DNA of 28,347 nucleotides, from positions 1-28,347 of IMG/VR virus record IMGVR_UViG_3300046694_000300; one strand, given 5' to 3'. The notes below the pieces were generated by a model. The model was not told where the DNA came from. It was given only the letters and a program-made list of their open reading frames with translations, and did no database searches. This document shows positions 22,812-28,347 of the stretch, piece after piece. Numbering within the stretch: the first letter of the stretch is position 1; every line of letters begins with the position of its first letter. The translations under genes and the position numbers were made by a program. This DNA comes from a virus.

Positions 22812-23531
22812 TCAGTGCAGGGCGAGCTGCTGCTCGACCTGGTGCTTCGCAAATTCGCCCGCGACCCAGTTGACGCCCTTCGGCGTGAAGCGCGCGCTGT
22901 TGAAGGCGTGGTTGTTCGCCGCGGCGTGGCCGGCCTTGACCACGAACCGGCCGGCGTCGAGGTGCGCTGCCATCGGCGCCAGCGCGCCGCCGAGGCGATA
23001 CATGATTTTTTTCTCGATCAGGAAGTCGCGGAAGATGTGCTCTTTGACCTTCAGCACCTTCGCCACCTGGCGGAAGCCCAGCGCGCCGGTGGCGTCGCAG
23101 TAGCGATCCACGAACTCGACGGCCGGTTTCGCCGCTTCCAGCGCCAGCGCCTTCTGCTCGATCACCTCGGCCTGCTCGGCGGCCAGGCGCAGCGCGGAGG
23201 ACAGTGTCGTCGGCACCTGGAACTTCGGCTGGAGCGCCTGCTCCATCTCGCACATCCGGTCGAAGACCTTCGCCTGCAACACATAGCTGTAGCTCATCGC
23301 CATCAGGCAGGCTTCGCGCTTCGGCAGCCGGTACATCGGATAGGTCTGGCCGTTCTGCGGGTGCTGGTAGGTGTCGGAAAATAATCCGGCACCCTCACCC
23401 AGCACATGCGGCACCTTCTTCATGAAGTCCGAGTGCGCAAGCACAGCCTGGTCACCCGTGCGTTCGCGGTTGATGAAGTCGACCAGCTCAAGACTGGTCA
23501 TGGTCACTACTCCGGCGATGATCGAATTCAC
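22812..23531 (-). CDS. Phage antirepressor (Rha-like N-terminus, KilAC C-terminus)
   Basis: A GTG at 23531 with AAGGAG 5 bases upstream is the likely start; an alternative is the ATG ten codons in (MTSLELVDF, with GGAG). Residues about 11-85 resemble the Rha phage regulator (MTSLELVDFINRER ... YPMYRLPKREACLMAMSYS ... VFDRM). The C-terminal half matches KilAC: FVDRYCDATGALGFRQVAKV, HIFRDFLIEKKIMYRLGG and FTPKGVNWVAGEF. Such proteins are antirepressors or DNA-binding regulators of lytic growth. It lies in the early operon, after the Cro-like gene, in the usual place. Confidence 0.85.
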   Translation of the reverse strand: MNSIIAGVVTMTSLELVDFINRERTGDQAVLAHSDFMKKVPHVLGEGAGLFSDTYQHPQNGQTYPMYRLPKREACLMAMSYSYVLQAKVFDRMCEMEQALQPKFQVPTTLSSALRLAAEQAEVIEQKALALEAAKPAVEFVDRYCDATGALGFRQVAKVLKVKEHIFRDFLIEKKIMYRLGGALAPMAAHLDAGRFVVKAGHAAANNHAFNSARFTPKGVNWVAGEFAKHQVEQQLALH

Positions 23532-23580
23532 GAATGCTCCTTGCGGTGGTTGGCTGCTGGTCGGCTGGCCGGTTAGCTGT

Positions 23581-23871
23581 TCAGGAACGCATCGGCCGCA
23601 ACGCACCGCGGCTCACCCGGCGCGTGCCCTGCCCCGGGAACGAAAAGGCCCGGCGCAGGCCCGCAACAGGCCCTTCCTCCCGCCCCGGCGTGCGGATACG
23701 ATTCTGGTGTGCTGTCACGGCGCGAATGCCGGCCTGGCGGAGGAACCCGCTGATGCTGACGTCGTTGGCGTGGCAGTGGCTCTGCAGGGTGGCCTGCTCC
23801 TCGTCGCCGAGGTAGACCTTGACGACGTTCAAGCGAGGGTCTGGCTTGTAGCGTTGGCTGGTGTGGTTCAT
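23581..23871 (-). CDS. Ribbon-helix-helix-like protein, 96 aa
   Basis: The N-terminal half (VVKVYLGDEEQATLQSHC, then NDVSISGFLRQAGIRAV) has the pattern of a ribbon-helix-helix DNA-binding unit as in MobC/Arc-like proteins: a beta strand, a helix, a turn with S-x-S-x-F-L-R. AGGAG lies 8 bases before the ATG. The C-terminal half is Arg/Gly-rich and variable. Probably a small regulator of the early region. Confidence 0.65.
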   Translation of the reverse strand: MNHTSQRYKPDPRLNVVKVYLGDEEQATLQSHCHANDVSISGFLRQAGIRAVTAHQNRIRTPGREEGPVAGLRRAFSFPGQGTRRVSRGALRPMRS

Positions 23872-23963
23872 GGTGTTGCTCCTATAGTGATGCGTGCTTC
23901 AGGATTAAAACCGGCAGGTCTAGGGCCGGCAGGGTTACTAAATTCGGTGTTGGGCTGGTGCCG

Positions 23964-24383
23964 TCAGCCAGGCAGGCCGCTGTCGCTTGCGCTGCACGGA
24001 AGCCATTCGCCATTGATTTTTTTGAAAGCGCGAACGTTGTACTGGCGCTCCTGGCGCATTTCTTCGATCAGCGCGCGGATCTGGTTCAGCAGCTCAGCCT
24101 GCGCCGGGTCGGCGATCAGCGTGGCGGCGAACTGCTCGGTGGACGGTATCAGGAAGCCGGCGCGCAACATCGCGGTGGCGGCAGCGCCCTCGGCAGCGAC
24201 GAGGCTTTTCATGACCTCTTCCGTTTGAACAGCGGAAGCACGCAGCTGGTCGAGCGCCTTTATCGAGGCATCCACCGATGCGCTGTCGACGTCGATCTTG
24301 AGCGAGCAGATGCTGTCGGCGTACTTCGCCGGGCGCGGCACGTAGCCGAGCAGCGACATGAACCAGGTGACAGGTGATTTCAT
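23964..24383 (-). CDS. Hypothetical early phage protein, 139 aa
   Basis: A 139-residue product starting MKSPVTWFMSLLGYVPRPAK, with a basic/aromatic N terminus and helical remainder (ASVDASIKALDQLRASAVQ, ELLNQIRALIEEMRQERQYN). The start overlaps the stop of the Cro-like gene (ATGA) and has GGAG upstream. No recognised family. It is the second gene of the early operon after the switch. Confidence 0.6.
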   Translation of the reverse strand: MKSPVTWFMSLLGYVPRPAKYADSICSLKIDVDSASVDASIKALDQLRASAVQTEEVMKSLVAAEGAAATAMLRAGFLIPSTEQFAATLIADPAQAELLNQIRALIEEMRQERQYNVRAFKKINGEWLPCSASDSGLPG

Positions 24384-24679
24384 GCAGCTTCTCCAGCGAG
24401 TTTGTGCGGGGTCACGGTGGTGGGTGCGGTGGCAGGGGAAGATGAAGCGAGTTCAGGCCAGATATCCATCCACTTGGTCGGGAACATCGTCTGGCGCGTC
24501 ATGGCGCCATCGGTGATTTCTTCGATCTGATGGCCGTAGCTAGCCGGGATCGGTCGAATGCCGTTCACCCACTGGTAGACCACGTCCCGCGATACCGTTT
24601 TGCCGCACTTCTCGCTAAGCAGGCGGGCAAATGCAGTGATCGTAGTGCCGGTCTTTTCGATGTAGTTTTTGAGTTCCAT
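24380..24679 (-). CDS. Cro/YdaS-like HTH repressor
   Basis: The start is set to the ATG at 24677-24679 (MELKNYIEKTGTTITAFARL) because a longer reading from 24691 would include the promoter -10 box. The 99-residue product has a YdaS/Cro-type HTH: AFARLLSEKCGKTVSRDVVYQ then WVNGIRPIPASYGHQIEEI. The -10 lies 7 bases before this ATG, so the message should be leaderless or nearly so. It is the first early gene, divergent from the repressor gene, in the role of Cro. Confidence 0.8.
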   Translation of the reverse strand: MELKNYIEKTGTTITAFARLLSEKCGKTVSRDVVYQWVNGIRPIPASYGHQIEEITDGAMTRQTMFPTKWMDIWPELASSSPATAPTTVTPHKLAGEAA

Positions 24680-24686
24680 AGCCGCA

Positions 24687-24714
24687 ATCATAGCAGTGCT
24701 ATGTTTGTTGTCAA
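24687..24714 (-). promoter_or_regulatory. Early promoter pR-like
   Basis: TTGACA (24709-24714) and TATGAT (24687-24692) on the minus strand with a 16-base spacer and an extended TGC before the -10. This is a near-consensus sigma-70 promoter that drives the Cro-like gene and early operon. Operator O1 overlaps its -10. Confidence 0.85.
24689..24703. promoter_or_regulatory. Operator O1
   Basis: CATAGCAGTGCTATG is a near-perfect palindrome, overlapping the -10 and spacer of the early promoter. Two weaker copies follow. Confidence 0.75.
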
Positions 24715-24722
24715 GCGAATTT

Positions 24723-24737
24723 CATAGCAATGCTCGT
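24723..24737. promoter_or_regulatory. Operator O2
   Basis: CATAGCAATGCTCGT shares the CATAGCAnnGCT core with O1. Its end joins an inverted repeat AATGCTC/GAGCATT (24729-24735, 24741-24747). Confidence 0.65.
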
Positions 24738-24765
24738 TGTGAGCATTCATAGCACCGCTCAAAAT
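24737..24765 (+). promoter_or_regulatory. Repressor maintenance promoter pRM-like
   Basis: TTGTGA (24737-24742) and CAAAAT (24760-24765) with a 17-base spacer on the plus strand. The start would fall at or next to the repressor ATG (24771), so the message would be leaderless, as for lambda cI from pRM. Confidence 0.6.
24748..24762. promoter_or_regulatory. Operator O3
   Basis: CATAGCACCGCTCAA keeps the CATAGCAnnGCT core of O1 and O2 and overlaps the -10 region of the repressor promoter. Confidence 0.65.
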
Positions 24766-24770
24766 TTGGT

Positions 24771-25313
24771 ATGAATACGAAAATTAAAGAAGTTCGACGA
24801 GGAATCGAAGATTGGCAATTGGAAGACGCAAATCGTCTCCGCGATATCTTTGATACCAGGAAGGCCGCAGCGAAGCGTGCTGGCGAACGTTTTACTCAGG
24901 AGACATTAGCCGAGGCGGCTGGCATCTCGTCACCGGCGATGGTCTGGCAGTATTTGAAGGGGCATCGCGCTCTAAACATCAAGGCGGCTGGGGGCCTTGC
25001 AAGAGCGCTGGGTGTACAGGTAAGGGAGTTCAGCCCTCGCTTGGCCGAAGAAATAGCAACGGTGGCGCCAGCGGTCTCTGGACGAGAAGAGGCACCAAAC
25101 AGCTACTCACTATCCGTCGAGAAGCTTCTTTTAATTCACGCCATTAATGAGCGAGAGGCCGCGATCTTGCGCAGGTATCGGATGGCTGACGCCGTTGGCG
25201 TGGAGATGATCGAAACTGCTGCCGCCAACGCCCCGAGAAGAAATCTCGGCTCCGTTATCAATGACGAGTCGCAAAGCCGGGCGCCTGGGACGGGCAGCGG
25301 CCATAGCTTGTAG
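24771..25313 (+). CDS. CI-type phage repressor
   Basis: A 180-residue plus-strand regulator, divergent from the Cro-like gene. The HTH is at about residues 41-70: FTQETLAEAAGISSPAMVWQ, then YLKGHRALN, in XRE style. The C-terminal part (about 100-165, KLLLIHAINEREAAILRRYR) is helical and has no visible S24/LexA-type peptidase motif, so induction by RecA-style self-cleavage is not expected; the antirepressor may serve instead. No ribosome site precedes the ATG, in keeping with a leaderless message. Its 3' end overlaps a minus-strand small gene. Confidence 0.8.
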   Translation: MNTKIKEVRRGIEDWQLEDANRLRDIFDTRKAAAKRAGERFTQETLAEAAGISSPAMVWQYLKGHRALNIKAAGGLARALGVQVREFSPRLAEEIATVAPAVSGREEAPNSYSLSVEKLLLIHAINEREAAILRRYRMADAVGVEMIETAAANAPRRNLGSVINDESQSRAPGTGSGHSL

Positions 25314-25388
25314 CATAGGAAGCATGCCCTTCTGAAACTCATCCGTCATACCAAGATATGCGTTCATTGCACGTTCAATATCTGTCAT
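25131..25388 (-). CDS. Small paralogous protein overlapping the repressor 3' end
   Basis: A minus-strand frame with start MTDIERAMNAYLGMTDEFQK whose N-terminal ~45 residues have the pattern MLPMLQAMAAARPRRPALRLV. The 25523-25702 gene has the same build (AMVKMMEEVAKKHPRPPR then ADLKIV), so the two look like paralogues, which argues that this frame is real at least in its first half. Its last 60 codons are antisense to the repressor gene. The upstream ribosome site is weak (AAG). Family and function unknown. Confidence 0.4.
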   Translation of the reverse strand: MTDIERAMNAYLGMTDEFQKGMLPMLQAMAAARPRRPALRLVIDNGAEISSRGVGGSSFDHLHANGVSHPIPAQDRGLSLINGVN

Positions 25389-25522
25389 CTTGAGCAATTC
25401 ATGTATTTGATCGGCAACAATACGCCTAATACGCTACCTGCAAACTAACGAATTGTCACACACGGTATTTTCTTTTTGTGAAAGTTGATCGGCGAGGTTT
25501 AGGCGGATCAGTAAATTTACAT

Positions 25523-25702
25523 TTAGGCCTTGGGTTCGGCCGGTGGTTTCACGATTTTCAAATCGGCTCGTGGCGGCCGAGGGTGCTTCTTTGCAACCTC
25601 CTCCATCATCTTGACCATTGCAGCCAAGGCGTCGTCGTCCATCTGTTCTAGGGCTGCCCTCGCCCTTTGCTCGTCCGAATGCCTCGGATCTTTGCATACC
25701 AT
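25523..25702 (-). CDS. Small charged protein, 59 aa
   Basis: An ATG with a strong AAGGAG 7 bases upstream opens a 59-residue frame: MVCKDPRHSDEQRARAALEQ, then MDDDALAAMVKMMEEVAKK and a Pro/Lys-rich tail. It falls below usual length cut-offs. A longer frame in another phase overlaps it but has no ribosome site and looks random. The sequence recalls the first half of the 25131-25388 frame. It points toward the repressor gene on the opposite strand. Function unknown. Confidence 0.65.
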   Translation of the reverse strand: MVCKDPRHSDEQRARAALEQMDDDALAAMVKMMEEVAKKHPRPPRADLKIVKPPAEPKA

Positions 25703-25939
25703 CTTGGTACTCCTTACTGTTGTTGGCGCAGTTCCAATATACGCGGAATGTAACAGTATTACTCATTGGAAATTAGTATGGGGCTTCAATATGTGGTCAT
25801 GCCCCTGCTATCGCATTCCGAGTCGACATTGGTCCATGCTGAAATTTGTTAAATTTAAGTGTAGTCGTGCCAGATAAAAAGTGATGTCATTCGACATCAA
25901 AAACAACACTTTCTGAGGAAGTCGCGCAATGATCGCGCG
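25703..25939. other. Intergenic region with a palindrome
   Basis: No gene is seen. The A/T-rich stretch has divergent promoters in principle, for the small minus-strand gene and the Arc-like gene, but no clean hexamer pair. A palindrome lies at 25882-25899 (separate entry). Confidence 0.4.
25882..25899. promoter_or_regulatory. Candidate operator palindrome
   Basis: TGATGTC and GACATCA form a perfect 7-bp inverted repeat with a 4-base centre, 41 bases before the Arc-like gene. A weak -10 (GATAAA) lies just upstream. An autoregulation site for the ribbon-helix-helix protein is likely by analogy. Confidence 0.5.
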
Positions 25940-26161
25940 ATGAAAATAGCAAAACAGCCACTCAAGACGAAAGCAATCACAATTCGCATCCCCCTCGAAC
26001 TTCATGTTCAGCTAGCAGCTGACGCGGCAAAGCAAGCCTGGACAGTCAACGCCGAAATCAATCACCGCCTCCGGGCTCTGCCAGTACTGGAGCAGCTACG
26101 CATCCTGACCGATGAAGTCGCCCGCCTGAGCGCACTCCTCGAGAAACAGAAGTCGGACTGA
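25940..26161 (+). CDS. Arc-like ribbon-helix-helix regulator
   Basis: The 73-residue product shows the Arc pattern: KAITIRIPLELHVQLAADAA as strand and helix A, then WTVNAEINHRLRAL as helix B. Its C-terminal part (LRILTDEVARLSALLEKQK) is a short coiled coil. The GAGGAAG upstream in fact best serves an ATG 11 bases earlier, which opens a four-codon frame (MIAR) ending on TGA overlapping this ATG, so translation may be coupled. It is the first gene of the plus-strand accessory group downstream of the repressor and is its likely transcription regulator. Confidence 0.8.
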   Translation: MKIAKQPLKTKAITIRIPLELHVQLAADAAKQAWTVNAEINHRLRALPVLEQLRILTDEVARLSALLEKQKSD

Positions 26162-26234
26162 CTGCAACAATTGGATAGATTTCCAGTTGTCAATTTTCAT
26201 ATACTGGAAGCCTTTATCTCATCAGGCTCGCACA

Positions 26235-26603
26235 ATGAAAATAACGATCGCCGCCCTGCTCTGCGCATTGCTGGCCGGCTGCATGACACCCCACAATGTC
26301 TCGCACAAGTACACACCTACCCCACACCCTGAATTAGCAGGCTACTGGGTTGGCTCCAACGCCATCCAAACGCACACGATGTTGATCCGCGCCAATGGCA
26401 CCGGAGAGCTGTGCTACGAGTACCAGGGCAAGTACAAAAGCACGCCCGTCACCATCTCCGGCGATAAGATCATTGGCATGTCGGAAGCCAAGTTCACCGT
26501 CAACGCCGACGGCACAATCTCCCAATGCGCATGGGGCACTTGCGTCAATTTCAAGCGCACGGAACAGATTGCCGCGGCTTGCCGCGAATGGCTGGCCAAG
26601 TAA
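26235..26603 (+). CDS. Small lipoprotein
   Basis: The start at 26235 gives MKITIAALLCALLAGCMTPH, a lipoprotein signal peptide with lipobox LAGC (Cys16). The mature part is about 107 residues, beta-rich with SGDKIIGMSEAKFTVNADG, plus three other cysteines. Lipoproteins downstream of a phage repressor often mediate superinfection exclusion (for example Cor or Llp), which is an inference here. AGG precedes the start. It lies between the Arc-like gene and the ATPase gene on the same strand. Confidence 0.75.
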   Translation: MKITIAALLCALLAGCMTPHNVSHKYTPTPHPELAGYWVGSNAIQTHTMLIRANGTGELCYEYQGKYKSTPVTISGDKIIGMSEAKFTVNADGTISQCAWGTCVNFKRTEQIAAACREWLAK

Positions 26604-26680
26604 GAAATAGCCCGCGCACTAACCTTCTATGAGGACGACATCAAATGTACCTCAAGCCTGAAATCGAGAATTGAGTAATA

Positions 26681-27544
26681 ATGGATTGTACGACTTCACG
26701 CGATATACAAGAGTGGCTGGACGAGCTGATGCAACTCAAGCAGGACGGGCGTTGCGCTGCGCCACGATTCGTTAAACCGTTTCATTTAGCTACGCTAGCG
26801 CACATGCTCCGGACGCTCAAGCTAAAGAAACTGCAACTGCCGGACAAGATTGCGCCATATGCGGATACGATGCGTCTCTGGGATGCGGTCGGTGTACCCT
26901 CACCTTTTGCCGAAAAGACGCGCGCGCCTGGTGGTCGATACCACCCAATACACCCGCTTAGAGATAAATCAACGATCGAAGAGACTGCAGCGTCGCTCAC
27001 CCAACTTTTCGCCACTGTGTGTCCTGACCCACAGACAAACAACGCGATTAACACCATGCTGCGAGAGCTCTTAGACAATTGCTACTCGCACTCCGCAGTA
27101 ACGGATGGTTTGTATGGCCTCATCTGCGCTCAGGTGTGGCCCGCAGGCCGCAAAGGCCAGATCACATTGGCCGATAGTGGCGTGGGAATTCGGAACTCGC
27201 TTGCACAAAATGCATTGCTTTCTGCTAGACTGGAAGCAGTGAATTCATGCGAATTAGCGACAGAATACGGCGTCACCGGTAAGCCAGGGCAAGGGCACGG
27301 AGGATATGGTTTAGCAGTAGCCAGAAAGTTGCTGGAGCAAAACAGGGGTTTTCTGCTAGTATTATCTGGGAATGAGTTGTTCTCGTCGACTGCTGGCATA
27401 GCCCGACGATTCCAAACCAAATCCAGTTGGGATGGAACGTTACTTGTGATTGAGTGGGACCTGGATACACCAATGGACATTGTAGCCGTCTATGAAAGCT
27501 TGCCACTACCTGAGGGGATGGAAGATGATGATTTCAACTTTTAA
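26681..27544 (+). CDS. GHKL-type ATPase, partner of a STAS-like protein
   Basis: A 287-residue protein with a C-terminal GHKL (HATPase_c) domain: N-box LRELLDNCYSHS (residues 127-138), G1-box LADSGVGI (163-170), G2-box GQGHGGYGLAVARKLLEQ (203-220) and a final WDGTLLVIEWD strand. Residues 1-110 are an unrecognised N-terminal domain with MLRTLKLKKLQLPDKI. Such ATPases resemble histidine kinases and the SpoIIAB-type anti-sigma kinases but have no phosphoacceptor domain. The gene end overlaps the STAS-like gene by about 20 bases, so the two are coupled. A nine-codon frame (MYLKPEIEN) with GAGG lies upstream. Function unknown; a switch or defence role is plausible. Confidence 0.8.
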   Translation: MDCTTSRDIQEWLDELMQLKQDGRCAAPRFVKPFHLATLAHMLRTLKLKKLQLPDKIAPYADTMRLWDAVGVPSPFAEKTRAPGGRYHPIHPLRDKSTIEETAASLTQLFATVCPDPQTNNAINTMLRELLDNCYSHSAVTDGLYGLICAQVWPAGRKGQITLADSGVGIRNSLAQNALLSARLEAVNSCELATEYGVTGKPGQGHGGYGLAVARKLLEQNRGFLLVLSGNELFSSTAGIARRFQTKSSWDGTLLVIEWDLDTPMDIVAVYESLPLPEGMEDDDFNF

Positions 27545-27842
27545 AATCAGGATCGAGGACTTGGCACCAGAAGTGACGACTCGCCCAGTTGGAGCGCAAG
27601 CCCGTAGACGCATACTGAACTTTCTGCGTGACTATGAAGTCATCGATATCGATTTCAGTGACCGAAGTTTAACCCCGTCATTTGCGGACGAGTGCATAGG
27701 CCAGCTGGCCGCCGCAATTGGCTTGTCCAGTTTCAAATCCAGGGTCAGGCTGAGTAACGTCAATGAAGCTAGTAGGTCTCTCATAAAACACGTCATTCTG
27801 ACGCGGTGCAATGAGAATCGAAGCCAACACGCACACGCTTAA
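27525..27842 (+). CDS. STAS-like DUF4325 protein
   Basis: Start at the ATG-ATG at 27525-27530 (MMISTFKIRIEDLAPEVTTR), with AGGGG upstream, inside the ATPase gene. The 105-residue protein has YEVIDIDFSDRSLTPSFADE (residues 37-56) followed by ASRSLIKHVIL, the signature of the STAS-like DUF4325 family as I remember it. STAS proteins of the SpoIIAA class bind anti-sigma kinases; pairing DUF4325 with a GHKL ATPase is a recurring but uncharacterised arrangement. It is the last gene before a strong terminator. Confidence 0.8.
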   Translation: MMISTFKIRIEDLAPEVTTRPVGAQARRRILNFLRDYEVIDIDFSDRSLTPSFADECIGQLAAAIGLSSFKSRVRLSNVNEASRSLIKHVILTRCNENRSQHAHA

Positions 27843-27849
27843 ACACTGA

Positions 27850-27872
27850 GCCCGCCACACGCGGGCTTTTTT
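27850..27872 (+). terminator. Intrinsic terminator of the accessory operon
   Basis: GCCCGC and GCGGGC (27850-27855, 27861-27866) with a CACAC loop and six T. It lies 8 bases past the STAS-like gene. Confidence 0.9.
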
Positions 27873-28347
27873 ACGCCACTATCTTTTGCAATCAATTGCA
27901 AACGGGGCGACCCGCGCGCATTAGATAACTCACGCGCTCTATACAGATACAGTTTCCTACAGAAAAGAACTTCGCCTGTAGCCTCGCTCCGCTCGGTTCC
28001 GAGCTGAAGCTCGGGCGCTCGCTCCCGCTCGCTTGTCGCACGCTCCCGCGTGCTCCTGTACCTTATCCTATCGTTTTTCACATCTCAACTCTTGCCCCTA
28101 TAGCCCCAAGCGGAGCTAATAGCGCGAGCGAGCGCGAATAGCTACTGCATCCTTCAGGCGTTTCTCGACTCACATGCGCGAACGCACGTGCGAGGCACCA
28201 TCCGACAGACTTGCGGGTACACGGTCCTATCTTCGCCTCCGTGTGCGGATCTCACCCTCGCCCCCCCAGTTTTCCCAGGTAGCCGTTCCGCCTATCCCCC
28301 ACCGCCGGTTTCTGTTCTTCCCGGTGGGCGGTCGCAAAAAATCACGC
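27873..28347. other. Gene-free repeat-rich end region
   Basis: No convincing gene in 475 bases. Inverted repeats are common: TTTGCAAT-CA-ATTGCAAA (27885-27902), CCGAGCT-GA-AGCTCGG (27999-28014), GCGCTCGCTC (28015-28024) with its complement GAGCGAGCGC (28126-28135), and CCCACCG/CGGTGGG (28298-28304, 28322-28328). A C-rich run lies at 28260-28267. The 80-codon minus frame over 27839-28081 has Arg/Glu-repeat composition and seems spurious. It could be an attachment-side junction, a regulatory region or a replication or packaging site. Confidence 0.45.
27885..27902. repeat. 18-bp palindrome
   Basis: TTTGCAATCAATTGCAAA is a perfect 8-bp inverted repeat with a 2-base centre, 12 bases after the terminator. 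It could bind a dimeric regulator or a recombinase. Confidence 0.6.

Noticed and set aside
25530-25877. 115-codon plus-strand frame and a 110-codon minus-strand frame nearby
   Set aside because: Neither has a good start; the 59-codon minus-strand frame in this stretch has a strong ribosome site and a coherent charged sequence.
27839-28081. 80-codon minus-strand frame
   Set aside because: Arg/Glu repeat composition from palindromic DNA, overlaps the accessory terminator, no ribosome site.
1-28347. CRISPR array or insertion sequence
   Set aside because: No regular repeat-spacer pattern and no transposase frame were seen.

Overview
The window looks like most of a temperate tailed phage (a prophage or prophage-like contig) from a GC-rich bacterium. 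Composition and the style of the small phage genes suggest a betaproteobacterium, possibly of the Burkholderiales, but no host housekeeping gene is present to prove this. Nearly all genes lie on the minus strand in one long run, joined by ATGA or TGATG stop/start overlaps, and read from the immunity region near 24.7 kb down to base 1.

Layout, in the direction of minus-strand transcription. The immunity switch (24.68-24.77 kb) has divergent promoters, three related operators, a Cro/YdaS-like gene on the minus strand and a CI-type repressor on the plus strand. The early region (24.4-10.0 kb) holds regulators (a Rha/KilAC-type antirepressor, ribbon-helix-helix and winged-helix proteins), a membrane-anchored SPFH protein, a frameshifted C5-cytosine methyltransferase, an N4-cytosine/N6-adenine methyltransferase, a SpoU-type RNA methylase, nucleases of the YbcO and DUF1064 families, and a replication block with a lambda-P-like helicase loader. 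It ends with a zinc-ribbon protein in the position of a late antiterminator Q. A probable late promoter, a strongly structured leader and an intrinsic terminator follow at 8.9-8.74 kb, an arrangement like lambda Q/pR'/tR'. The late region (8.7 kb to base 1) encodes small proteins, a tRNA-Thr(UGU), a phage metallopeptidase, both terminase subunits, a DUF4055-type portal, a Mu-F-like minor head protein, a scaffold-like protein and the start of a secreted protein. The rest of the virion genes would lie beyond base 1.

The plus strand holds probable accessory (moron) genes. A two-helix membrane protein (15.2-15.8 kb) and a pair of small genes (17.7-18.4 kb) interrupt the early operon in antisense. 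Downstream of the repressor (25.9-27.8 kb), where lambdoid phages carry lysogenic conversion or exclusion genes, lie an Arc-like regulator, a lipoprotein, and a GHKL-type ATPase overlapping a STAS-like DUF4325 partner, closed by a strong terminator. This ATPase/STAS pair is the best candidate here for an uncharacterised system.

The last 470 bases carry no convincing gene but several inverted repeats. No integrase, lysis endolysin or tail gene is visible in this window.
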